Part shown: positions 1 to 9,165 of the stretch, piece after piece
Layout of the letters: each line of letters opens with the position of its first letter
Position numbering within the stretch: the first letter of the stretch is position 1
Assembly (NCBI GenBank): GCA_905221605.1
Contig: CAJNDS010002514.1
Span: 62,001 to 126,000, forward strand
DNA: 64,000 nucleotides
DNA from: Symbiodinium natans
Lineage: Eukaryota; Sar; Dinophyceae; Suessiales; Symbiodiniaceae
Reading direction: 5' to 3'
The notes under the pieces: generated by a model
What the model was told of the DNA's origin: nothing
Database searches by the model: none
What the model saw: the letters and a program-made list of their open reading frames with translations, nothing else
Made by a program: the position numbers and the translations under genes

Positions 1-177
1 GGCCCATCAAACTGACCAATGCTTTGAATCACCTTTTGATTGAGTTATCGTCCCGCGAGTTTGCTTGACACAAGAATGTTCCAGACGGATGGATTGTTCC
101 CCACCTTCGGTGTGGGGCTGTTAGATTCTAATCTCAACTCTTCTCCTCGCCCGGAACTCTTTTCCTCGCTCATCCCT

Positions 178-325
178 GGAGTGCCCAACCCCAGAGTGTC
201 CCTGGAGTGCCCAACCCCAAAGTGTTCCTGGAGTGCCCAAATGCAGGGTGTCCCTGGAGTGCCCAACCCCTAAGTGTCCCTGAATTGCCCAACCCAGAGT
301 GTCCCTGGAGTCCCCAACCCCAGTT
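178..325. repeat. 26-bp minisatellite, about 5.5 units
   Basis: A unit close to GGAGTGCCCAACCCCAGAG followed by TGTCCCT recurs about every 26 bases with one- or two-base differences between units. The units are degenerate but stay in register. Frames read through this stretch give repetitive Pro/Cys-rich peptides that are an effect of the repeat. The core CCTGGAGTGCC is also found, on the other strand, near 34.35 kb and 37.05-37.25 kb. Confidence 0.85.
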
Positions 326-1341
326 GCAAGCACATACTAAGAAAGCGTATTTGAATCAATGTGTCTTTCATCTTATTTGCGTTCTTTCTTTTTAACGAGG
401 ATCAAGGTGGGGATGTTCGAAAAGAATTCCACATGTGAGTCATGAAAGAACCGCGGGGGCCATGTTTCGTAAATACGAAAACGTTTGTTCATGAAACGGC
501 TTCCGTCTAAACAAAGGGCGGCACAGTCCATCAAAAGAAAACTCAGAAACCGATGGCAAGTTGACATTTATGTTACAAGCTATTCTGTAAGATTTGTGTT
601 CGGGTATACAAGAACGGCCTTGGAAGGTTTGGAAGTGAGAGATCAAAGATCTCTGTGCCAGTGCACGATGTACACGTAAGCAAGTGGACCGCAAGAAAGG
701 AGCTGTACAGCGTAGACCGTGCGTTCAGCGGAAAATATGTACAAACTATTCTAAAAAATGGCCAAACGGGGTTTAACACGTGTAAGCGTATTGAGAATAC
801 CGCGAAAGTGTCGGTGTAAGACCATACGGACACGTAGAGGAAATATGTAGTCTGTATATATATATATATATTGCAAGAAATATTTCTGCTCTAGAAGAGT
901 ATTCCTATATGCAGTGCTTTCGATGTGTTGCTTTAGCTGCACAAGAGGAAGAGGGATAGTGCAATTGAGACACAAAGACCGTTGTGGATCTTCGGGGGGG
1001 CAGGGAGGAGGGGGAAGACTTGCACATATTATATAGATGTACATACATAATATGGTTCATGTGTGTGTGTACTACTGCAAACATTCTGAACATTCATGCG
1101 ACGTCGCAATACTGAGGGCACTGGCAATGCATGGGTCTACTGCCTGACAGCTTAAGCCCAGGGTCAGAACACATTCTGTTCAAGTTTTCTTCGATTGACA
1201 GCCCCTCCACATCTTCAGACTCTCTCCATTGCTCGTGGCAGCTTGTCTCATCCACTGCTTGAGGTCCTGTGAAGGTTCCTACTGCGCATGCGAGATGGAG
1301 TGGGAACATGTTTATGACAGCTCGGCTCGGTGAGCGGCCCT
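326..1341. other. No gene recognised; short (TA)n at about 855-871
   Basis: Only short frames of low-quality composition are present and none resembles a known family. The stretch lies downstream of the first S15 copy, whose genes read leftward, so it may contain its 3' untranslated region. I see no poly(A) signal that could be defended. Confidence 0.5.
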
Positions 1342-1356
1342 TTCAGCAGTGCCGGT

Positions 1357-2460
1357 CTAGGGCAAGTTCAGCGGGTCGACGTAGGTGGTCATGGGCTTGT
1401 CGGCAACCATCAAGGCGGCTTCGTCGTAGGCTCGCGCAACCCAACGGCGAGCATTCAGCTTCTTCTTGGTTCGGTGAATGATCTTGTGCTCCTTTCCCTG
1501 CCTCAAGTAGTTGGCAAGGCGGTTGCTCATCAATCGCTTGGCCTTCTTGAGTCTGTTCAGTGTCTTGCGACCAGGAGCACGAGGCCGGTTTTGCACCGCA
1601 TAGCGGTATTCACCCAGACGCCCGATCAGCGCATCCAAGCGGTAGACGTGACGAATCTTCAGCTCCTCACGTATCTTCATGTAGGCGTCCAGGTTCTTGG
1701 TTGCCAGCTTGTCCAGGAATTTTCGGCGACGGGACACCAGACTCGTCAGCTTGACTCGACAAACGTAGTCAGGCTTGAACTCCCTGGCATGAAGCACAAT
1801 GTTGCGGATTCGCTCTGTCAGGATTGCGATCTGAACTTCAAGGCAGCCAATGTTCCTGCCGTCGGGGCCATCTCTTGTCCACATCTTCCTGGCATTCATT
1901 TTGGCCAAGTAGAGGATGTACTGCTTTGAGGGATAGAGATCATAGCGAGTCAAGCGGGCAAGCGACTCGTCCTGTGAAGCCTCGTAGTCCTTCATGTATT
2001 GCTCCAGGTCCCCCTCGTCGATATCCTTGTCAAAGTACTGTGACATTGCGTCGCCCTCCTGTCTCGACGGAACCCTTTGGCTTTCGGCCTGGCCCTCTTT
2101 CATCTGCTCCGCTTCCTCGTCCTGGTCCTGCTTCATGGCACCGAGCATCCCACCCATCAGGCTCTCGCCCTCAGCTCGCCTTGCTATGCAGCTCTTTTGT
2201 GCTGGTCGGGCTGCGCGACGGGCAAGTGCTGCCGAAACTAACGCACAAGCGAGGATGCTGTATGTCGACGCTCCTCGCGGCTCAGAGCCAGCCACGTGCT
2301 GGAAGCGCTGGGTTTCCAAAGAAGGCGTTGTCAGGAGGGCTTCTCGCGCTGGTGAGCGGATGCTGCTTCCGCCACTACTGATGAACGTCAGGCTGGCTGG
2401 CACCAGGACGACCGCCCCGAGGAAGAGGAGAATTGCGGCGGCTGCTCGGCAGCGCGGCAT
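1357..2460 (-). CDS. rps15: Plastid ribosomal protein S15, copy 1
   Basis: A 367-residue intronless protein. The S15 core lies at about residues 203-268: it begins with GCLEVQIAILTERI, contains the family's basic SxRRRKFLDKLATKN-like helix, and ends in LKIRHVYR. S15 binds 16S rRNA in the small subunit. The N-terminus fits a bipartite plastid leader: a hydrophobic signal peptide at residues 6-27 starting MPRCRAAAAILL, a Ser/Arg/Ala-rich transit region, and a second hydrophobic stretch at about 64-80, as in peridinin-type dinoflagellate leaders. An acidic linker (about 110-165) precedes the core and a basic tail of about 95 residues follows it, so the protein is roughly four times bacterial S15 length. 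The frame is open further upstream, but I chose this ATG because identity with copy 2 begins there. Plastid location is inferred from the leader. Confidence 0.92.
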   Translation of the reverse strand: MPRCRAAAAILLFLGAVVLVPASLTFISSGGSSIRSPAREALLTTPSLETQRFQHVAGSEPRGASTYSILACALVSAALARRAARPAQKSCIARRAEGESLMGGMLGAMKQDQDEEAEQMKEGQAESQRVPSRQEGDAMSQYFDKDIDEGDLEQYMKDYEASQDESLARLTRYDLYPSKQYILYLAKMNARKMWTRDGPDGRNIGCLEVQIAILTERIRNIVLHAREFKPDYVCRVKLTSLVSRRRKFLDKLATKNLDAYMKIREELKIRHVYRLDALIGRLGEYRYAVQNRPRAPGRKTLNRLKKAKRLMSNRLANYLRQGKEHKIIHRTKKKLNARRWVARAYDEAALMVADKPMTTYVDPLNLP

Positions 2461-2461
2461 C

Positions 2462-3180
2462 GTTCGAGACAAAACTCCCATCCTGCAGCCCGAGTGAATC
2501 ATGAGAAAAATCACTTCGGGGTGCGCATACCTTGCACAGGACCGACGACAACGAAGTTGCCGGAAGCATGTCACGCATATCAACCGAAATTCTATCGACC
2601 TGAACCATCATGGCACGTGCAGCAGAAGCAGCAGCAGCAGCTGCTGTGCACGACTGCAAATGAACAGAAGTTTGGATCCCGCTCCTTGAGAACCTTGATA
2701 TGCGCTGCCGCCTGAGCGCGGGGGACCCGGACACTTAAAGGATGTAATTACTGTGCATCACATCACACTTGAAACGAGGTCAAGGTACTCTGGCTGCTGC
2801 ACAGCCCCTGGATTTCACCCCTGGCTCCAGACCACATGCTGTGTAAGTGTAAGGCTCTGACTCAGCCGCGTGGGACAATGTGCAGAATGGTAGTCAAGCT
2901 GCCATCTGCTTTAGGGGAAGAGATATTCGAGCACCGGTGTGCATGGTTGTAGATGGATCGTCTTGTAAATCAAGGATGAGGGAGGTGCTCCGTTGTACAT
3001 CCTACATGAGAACTTGACTCTAGCCTTGAGGCCGCAGGCAAGAGTGTCCAGGTTAAGTGCTGCAGCGTGCATGTACATGTAAATGCAATGTAACTCCAAA
3101 AGCCGAAAAAGGCAGAAGGCAATCTTCTTTGTACTCTGTTTGCGTGCCACAGCTCGCTCTCTCACAGGCTTGCTCGCCCC
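2462..3180. other. Spacer between S15 copies
   Basis: Unrelated to the sequence upstream of copy 2 or downstream of copy 1. It holds a short GCAGCAGCAG run near 2620-2645. No coding frame of convincing quality was seen. In the direction of transcription it lies downstream of copy 2 and upstream of copy 1. Confidence 0.5.
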
Positions 3181-3195
3181 TTCAGCAGTGCCGGT

Positions 3196-4299
3196 CTAGG
3201 GCAAGTTCAGCGGGTCGACGTAGGTGGTCATGGGCTTGTCGGCAACCATCAAGGCGGCTTCGTCGTAGGCTCGCGCAACCCAACGGCGAGCATTCAGCTT
3301 CTTCTTGGTTCGGTGAATGATCTTGTGCTCCTTTCCCTGCCTCAAGTAGTTGGCAAGGCGGTTGCTCATCAATCGCTTGGCCTTCTTGAGTCTGTTCAGT
3401 GTCTTGCGACCAGGAGCACGAGGCCGGTTTTGCACCGCATAGCGGTATTCACCCAGACGCCCGATCAGCGCATCCAAGCGGTAGACGTGACGAATCTTCA
3501 GCTCCTCACGTATCTTCATGTAGGCGTCCAGGTTCTTGGTTGCCAGCTTGTCCAGGAATTTTCGGCGACGGGACACCAGACTCGTCAGCTTGACTCGACA
3601 AACGTAGTCAGGCTTGAACTCCCTGGCATGAAGCACAATGTTGCGGATTCGCTCTGTCAGGATTGCGATCTGAACTTCAAGGCAGCCAATGTTCCTGCCG
3701 TCGGGGCCATCTCTCGTCCACATCTTCCTGGCATTCATCTTGGCCAAGTAGAGGATGTACTGCTTTGAGGGATAGAGATCATAGCGAGTCAAGCGGGCAA
3801 GCGACTCGTCCTGTGAAGCCTCGTAGTCCTTCATGTATTGCTCCAGGTCCCCCTCGTCGATATCCTTGTCAAAGTACTGTGACATTGCGTCGCCCTCCTG
3901 TCTCGACGGAACCCTTTGGCTTTCGGCCTGGCCCTCTTTCATCTGCTCCGCTTCCTCGTCCTGGTCCTGCTTGATGGCACCGAGCATCCCACCCATCAGG
4001 CTCTCGCCCTCAGCTCGCCTTGCTATGCAGCTCTTTTGTGCTGGTCGGGCTGCGCGACGGGCAAGTGCTGCCGAAACTAACGCACAAGCGAGGATGCTGT
4101 ATGTCGACGCTCCTCGCGGCTCAGAGCCAGCCACGTGCTGGAAGCGCTGGGTTTCCAAAGAAGGCGTTGTCAGGAGGGCTTCTCGCGCTGGTGAGCGGAT
4201 GCTGCTTCCGCCACTACTGATGAATGTCAGGCTGGCTGGCACCAGGACGACCGCCCCGAGGAAGAGGAGAATTGCGGCGGCTGCCCGGCAGCGCGGCAT
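3196..4299 (-). CDS. rps15: Plastid ribosomal protein S15, copy 2
   Basis: Same length and domain plan as the copy at 1357-2460: bipartite leader, acidic linker, S15 core at about 203-268, basic tail. I find only five base differences across the shared block. Four are silent and one changes Met109 (copy 1) to Ile. The frame stays open for another 50 codons upstream of this ATG, but that extension is unrelated to the one upstream of copy 1, so it is not credited as coding. Two head-to-tail copies with nearly silent differences suggest recent duplication or gene conversion with function retained, as is common for highly expressed dinoflagellate genes. Confidence 0.92.
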   Translation of the reverse strand: MPRCRAAAAILLFLGAVVLVPASLTFISSGGSSIRSPAREALLTTPSLETQRFQHVAGSEPRGASTYSILACALVSAALARRAARPAQKSCIARRAEGESLMGGMLGAIKQDQDEEAEQMKEGQAESQRVPSRQEGDAMSQYFDKDIDEGDLEQYMKDYEASQDESLARLTRYDLYPSKQYILYLAKMNARKMWTRDGPDGRNIGCLEVQIAILTERIRNIVLHAREFKPDYVCRVKLTSLVSRRRKFLDKLATKNLDAYMKIREELKIRHVYRLDALIGRLGEYRYAVQNRPRAPGRKTLNRLKKAKRLMSNRLANYLRQGKEHKIIHRTKKKLNARRWVARAYDEAALMVADKPMTTYVDPLNLP

Positions 4300-4300
4300 C

Positions 4301-6090
4301 TTGCAGTTCTGCCAGACACGCCGCAGGCGTAGATTGGGCCTAGCTAAGAAGCCCTCGCATGGCTGGAGCCAAGAGCGGGCTCTTCTATCAACAAAGCCAG
4401 CAATCATACAAAACAAATAAGTCTGCGTCTGGTTCCTAGGCAGATGCAAAGCTTGTTTTGCACCACAGCTGCACTGGGCTTGTTCAAAAACTCAGGCTGC
4501 TTAGCAGGCGACATGAACTGGGGCCGTCAGCCCGAGGACAGTGCGTGCATGACGTGGCCGAAAGCTTGGTTGAATTCACCCATGTTCACTGATCTTGGAT
4601 GCTATCATCACGTAAAGGACACATTGCATTGATCGTATCGTGGCGAGCTTTTGCATCCGGACTCCCGTGTATCGTGGCGACCTAGCATGGCGACCTTCCC
4701 CTCTGCCTTCGCGCTCAAGAATGCTCGTGGTGGACAGACCGATGCGTGTTGCTGGACGGCCTAGATTGCCTAGATGCCCTGGATTAAATGCTTTGGGCTA
4801 CCTAGGCAGGCTGGGACGAGGGGGATGATCGTACGAGCTAGAAGCACTCATCTGATCGGCACAAACCCTGTGGCACCCCATGTAAACGACCACCCAATGA
4901 ATCCAAACAAGCCTCTCAGCACCAGCTTCCCTGCATTCGCAGTTCTAGCAGATAGTGCTGCAGCGCGTTGTGCCAGCGCAGCATCGAATAGAGAATGGAA
5001 TGGCATCAGCATCAAAGCCCACAGTAACTAGCTTTTGAACATGGCAGCCTGATGGCAGCTTTCAAAGGTGCTCGTGCCATTCTGCGCTTGCCCCGCGCAG
5101 CCGACCTCTACATCGGCGCAGGAGGCAAGAACGACACAACGGCATCCGCAACATCTCATAACGCAGCTTCCAACATCTGGAGCCAGGCTTTGACAAGGTG
5201 AGCTCCTCTTTGAGGTCCTCTGACTTGTCTGCTGCCCTGCACACTCTCCGCTGGGAGACTCGCATGAGTTATCTGCCCATGCTTCAGTAGGCTCCAGGTA
5301 TCATTTGTGGCACAAGGCATGAAGAGAACCCCAGTTTCAAGCGCCATGACACCGGCGTGCCACGTTTAAAACAACCGAACTGGCACCCCTTGCAATCGCA
5401 CGCCTCCTGACTAGTGACTAGTGGCTTCTAACCGAGGCTTGCTGTCTTTGTTTACCTTAAGTGCGACATGCCCTGAATGTGCCCCTTGCTCACGTGCCAC
5501 TTGTAGGAGGAGCGCGATTTGCAAGCAAAGACCGAATTCAGTCTAAAAAACACTTTACCGGCATGTCAATAAAGCATGCATGCGTACATGGCTGCGGCCA
5601 GGCCCGGGCAACCGGTGCCGCTACTGTACTCTTGTCTGCTTTTGTTACAACTTTTGGTTCTTGTCGTCATGCCTGTATTCTCATCGGAAACTCTGCAAAT
5701 TGCGGTGTTTTTTTGAAGGCATTCAACCACTCCACAACACTCCCACATGCTGCAAAATACATCATTCCGAGATATTTGACCCTTCGACAATTCGAAATAC
5801 CGCATGCCCTTCTCTTTGTCAGGTCAGCCCCAATCATTGGAACTTGCAGAGCCAAGCGTTTAACCCCAAAAAATATTCTGTAACACTTGCTTTGTCACAG
5901 CAGAAAGGCAGGGAACATGAGTCTATTAAAGCCGGAAGTACACGAACAGAAGCAATGACACAAAACAACAAACAACTATTTGATTCGAGCAGACTTTTTC
6001 GGTGGGGTTGTATCTGCTTCCCAAAGGAATGGAGTCAACCGGTGGCGGAAAAAAGAACCACCAAAAGCATGGTCCCTGCGGTTCATGTGC
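4301..6090. other. No gene recognised
   Basis: Frames on both strands are short and their composition is not protein-like. There are local word repeats near 4640-4800 (for example CGTATCGTGGCGA/CGTGTATCGTGGCGA), but no recognisable element. Confidence 0.4.
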
Positions 6091-6263
6091 CAAGATGGTG
6101 CCTAGCCCCATGATTGCCCCCAGGGCAGTTGGCCAAATGCAGCCTAACTTCTGGAAAAATCTGTACGAAGCGGTCATGGTCACGATCGTGCAACACTTCT
6201 GGCACGGCTCATCTTTGCAGCACCCAGTATCATCCGCGTCTCATCAGGAATTCGGCTGAACTA

Positions 6264-6843
6264 CACATTCCGAAAACGATTTTGGATGAGCTTCTGCCGG
6301 CGAATGTCTGCCAGCTTGAAGGCCAGCGGCATGCACTGATGCACCATGCGCTTCCTGAAGTCCTTGCAAAACTGCATGCTCAAATTCTGCGAATTTTGAA
6401 TTCAAGCCAAGCGCACGAGAGCACCGGCGATTTCAATGCCACCTGACGGTTGCTGAGGCACGGGGTGACAGGCACTGCGGCGCAGGAACATGCAAAAGGA
6501 CCGCAAGGGTCTTCAGTCGTTGCATGCAGGCAGAACGGGCGTCAGCACGATACCCAGCCTTGTAATCACACCACAATCCCCGTTGGCACCAGTTGTGCGC
6601 AATCAGCTCGTGCGAGAGCCAGCCCACAACCTGCAGGCAAGGTAGCTGTTTGGGAGCTTCCAAGTGCTCAGAACGATCATGAAGGTTGCTGCTACAATTC
6701 GATGGATGCACCGGGGGCCAACTGAACCCACATGAGGTTGAAGCCTGCGTGAAATGCGAGCTCGGAGGCTTCTGACACCATAGTGGTGGTGGCACGAGAA
6801 ATCCTTGGGGAACAAACAAGTGATCAGCCCACAATGTCTTCAC
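6264..6843 (-). CDS. Tentative exons of an unrecognised protein
   Basis: Two minus-strand stretches read like protein. About 6500-6843 includes the run PCLQVVGWLSHELIAHNWCQ. About 6264-6380 includes FCKDFRKRMVHQCMPLAFKL and continues into a basic helix-like segment. Stops separate them, so an intron would be needed. A third stretch at about 6090-6183 (YRFFQKLGCIWPTALGAIMG) could be a membrane segment of the same gene. I recognise no family and did not settle the splice sites. They are listed because the strand agrees with every secure gene in the window. Confidence 0.25.
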
Positions 6844-7840
6844 ACCTTTTTCATTTAAACACTGATGAGAGTGGTGCCTAGCAAATCCACAGATTCACTG
6901 ATGATGCTGCTTCAGCCAGTGCAGCTAAAACGATACTGAATCTGCGCCAGAGGTCACACTGTGGACGTGGCAGATGGGCCTAGCAGCTCAAGGCACATGC
7001 TCGACAACTCACTTCCTGAAAAACCAGGTGTCGGCAAAGAGGCGGCTGCGATGCGATGGCCGTTGGAAGGTTGTCTTCATTGAAATCCACCTTCACATGT
7101 AACTGATCTGCAAGAGGGCCAATTGAAATTCTACTTTTAAATTCTGAACAGAAGCTTCAAGGCTTTTAGACAGGAACATACAAACTCATGCAGCGCCATG
7201 TTGTGCTAAGGTATCCATGGAGATCCTTCCAGCAGCATGTTGTGACATCCCTAGGCACTCCCAGCCGTCGATGAGCTGAATGCAGTTGCTTGTAAGTTGT
7301 TGCTTCGTGATTTCCATCTTGTGGTGTCTCTCAGATGTTGAGAACCGCAACCTCGATGCAGGTTGCCGAGTCATGCTTTCGGCGATTCGGTATAGTGCCA
7401 GAAATGATTGCGAGCCGCCTGCCTAACCCTGCCTGCCGGCTAAGGAAAGTCTTCTTCATAACTTCACAGAAGGCAACGCCCCGTGGATCAAGGCACCGCA
7501 ATTCCCTAAGGCACCCTGGCAAGGTGTGTCAAACCGCAGCTCGGGAGAAGACCAACACAACCCAACTTTCATGTGACGCCTTCGATGTTTTCATGCACAT
7601 GTTGAACAACGTTTAGCCCCTAAAGTTTCGCCACCCAATTTTTGTTGCGCTTCACAGCGCATCCCCACCCGAGACATGGCTGAGACCTGAGGCTCAAGAA
7701 TGGGAGATCATGGGACATCAGTAGGGCGGAGACTTGGATGTGAAACCTGGAGTAGATGTCGGCGGGCCGCCAGCCTCTTCCTCTGAGAACTGGTCTGAGG
7801 GATGATGCTCCTGTTCTGCGAGTATTCGGCTCGCTGTCTC

Positions 7841-7896
7841 CAAACCCTAAACCCTCTAAACCCTACAAACCCTCTAAACCCTATAAACCCTAGACC
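7841..7896. repeat. Interstitial telomere-like array, CCCTAAA orientation
   Basis: About seven degenerate copies of CCCTAAA, with variants CCCTCTAAA, CCCTACAAA and CCCTATAAA. The mixed units suggest an old array that is losing register. Confidence 0.85.
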
Positions 7897-8223
7897 CCGA
7901 GAACTACTCATGCCAATGCCCGGCGAGTCTCGTCCGCGTTGTGGAGGGCATCTGTACTTCTCAAAGGGATGCAAGGCCTCGCCAGGGGACTTTGCAAACT
8001 TCGCTTCTGTATGGAATAAGACTAGGCGACAGAATGTGCAGGTCCCCTGCCACCCTGCCAAAGTTCTGAAGCACGGCAGGCTCTATTCATGTAAAGCCGC
8101 AAAACGCCTTACTAGACAATGTATGTCAGAATAGATCGTGCACTTCACGCATTTCATGCCTTGAACAAGGCAAGCTCAAGGGAAGATACAGATGCTGGCA
8201 TTTCTGCCATGCAGGGCTCTTCA

Positions 8224-8262
8224 CCTAAACCCTAAACCCTAAACCCTAAACCCTAGACCCCC
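8224..8262. repeat. Interstitial telomere-like array, CCCTAAA orientation
   Basis: Four perfect CCCTAAA units ending in CCCTAGACCCCC. The same CTAGACCCC ending closes the array at 7841-7896, so the two arrays may be related copies. Confidence 0.85.
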
Positions 8263-9069
8263 ATTGCATGATGGGCAAGGACAGGCAGATGGTACCAAGT
8301 GGCAGCTTGTTTGCTTGCTCGGCTGCGAGCTGCTCAGCTGCATTGATGAGATGGTTTATCCCCTTCCTGAAGCAGCTTCGAAGACTCGGACCATCTTATA
8401 TTACTCTTTGATAAGTCATATTTTTTGAAGAGTATAAATATAAATATATATATATATGTATACATGTACATATACATGACACAAATCTATTAAAACCTCT
8501 TTCTGGAAGTGCGCGCAAGCTCTGACACAAGGTGCAGCTGAGCATCGAAGCATTACAAGCCAATCCTGCATTGCGGATTCGTGCTGCATGCGCATAGGCC
8601 AGATTGCAAGGCTGAGACGCTCATAATTTTGCCACACCCTGACCAGCTGTTGCCAAGAGGCGGGGGAAGCGCGTCACCCATCCTGGTAAATTTCTTCCAA
8701 CCAGGTGCATGCACACCACCTCTGCGAAGCCTCAGCTTGCCACATGACTGTAGAGCCCGTCAACCAATGCCCCACAAGCATGCACGAAAGTGCGACTTCA
8801 GTAACCCTGCAGCCTGCAAGAGAAAAAACAAGGTCACATTTGGACTAGTGTGTAGTTGTACAATATAGGAGTCTTTGGACATGCGCAATGTCGACACTTC
8901 AAGAAATTGCACTGAACAGCTCACCAGAACCCAAAAAGATCCGAAACTGCATGGTCGACGCCGTCGGATGTCAAACAAGCACTGAGAGCTCAAAACCAAA
9001 GCCGGCCGCTGATGCTTTGCGTGTTACATTGGTCTGAGGTACATCTTGTGCAGTGAACCCAAGGAGACT

Positions 9070-9165
9070 CATTATTATTATTGTGATTATTATGACTACT
9101 AAGATTATTTTCATTAGTATTAGTATTCTCACTATTCTTCATATTCTTATTATCATTAGTTGTGT
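9070..9165. repeat. ATT/TTA-rich imperfect trinucleotide stretch
   Basis: Runs such as ATTATTATTATTGTGATTATT are followed by ATTAGTATTAGTATT. The ATTAGT words also make up the array at 63.2-63.33 kb. Confidence 0.7.

Larger units (their letters stand above)
1342..4300. repeat. Tandem duplication of a 1,120-bp S15 block (1342-2461 and 3181-4300)
   Basis: The two blocks are about 99.5% identical, with a start-to-start period of 1,839 bp. Identity stops one base upstream of the shared start codon and about 15 bases after the stop codon. The flanks on both sides are unrelated. The repeated unit is therefore almost exactly the coding sequence rather than a gene plus its flanks. Confidence 0.9.

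Noticed and set aside
178-325. CRISPR-like array
   Set aside because: Units are contiguous and degenerate with no unique spacers. This is a minisatellite in a eukaryotic genome.
1824-2497. Plus-strand frames of 167-199 codons across the S15 copies
   Set aside because: Shadow frames antisense to the S15 genes, duplicated only because the DNA is duplicated.
4300-4449. Extension of S15 copy 2 by 50 codons upstream of the chosen start
   Set aside because: Not shared with copy 1, whose upstream frame is unrelated. The hydrophobic signal peptide follows the shared Met directly.
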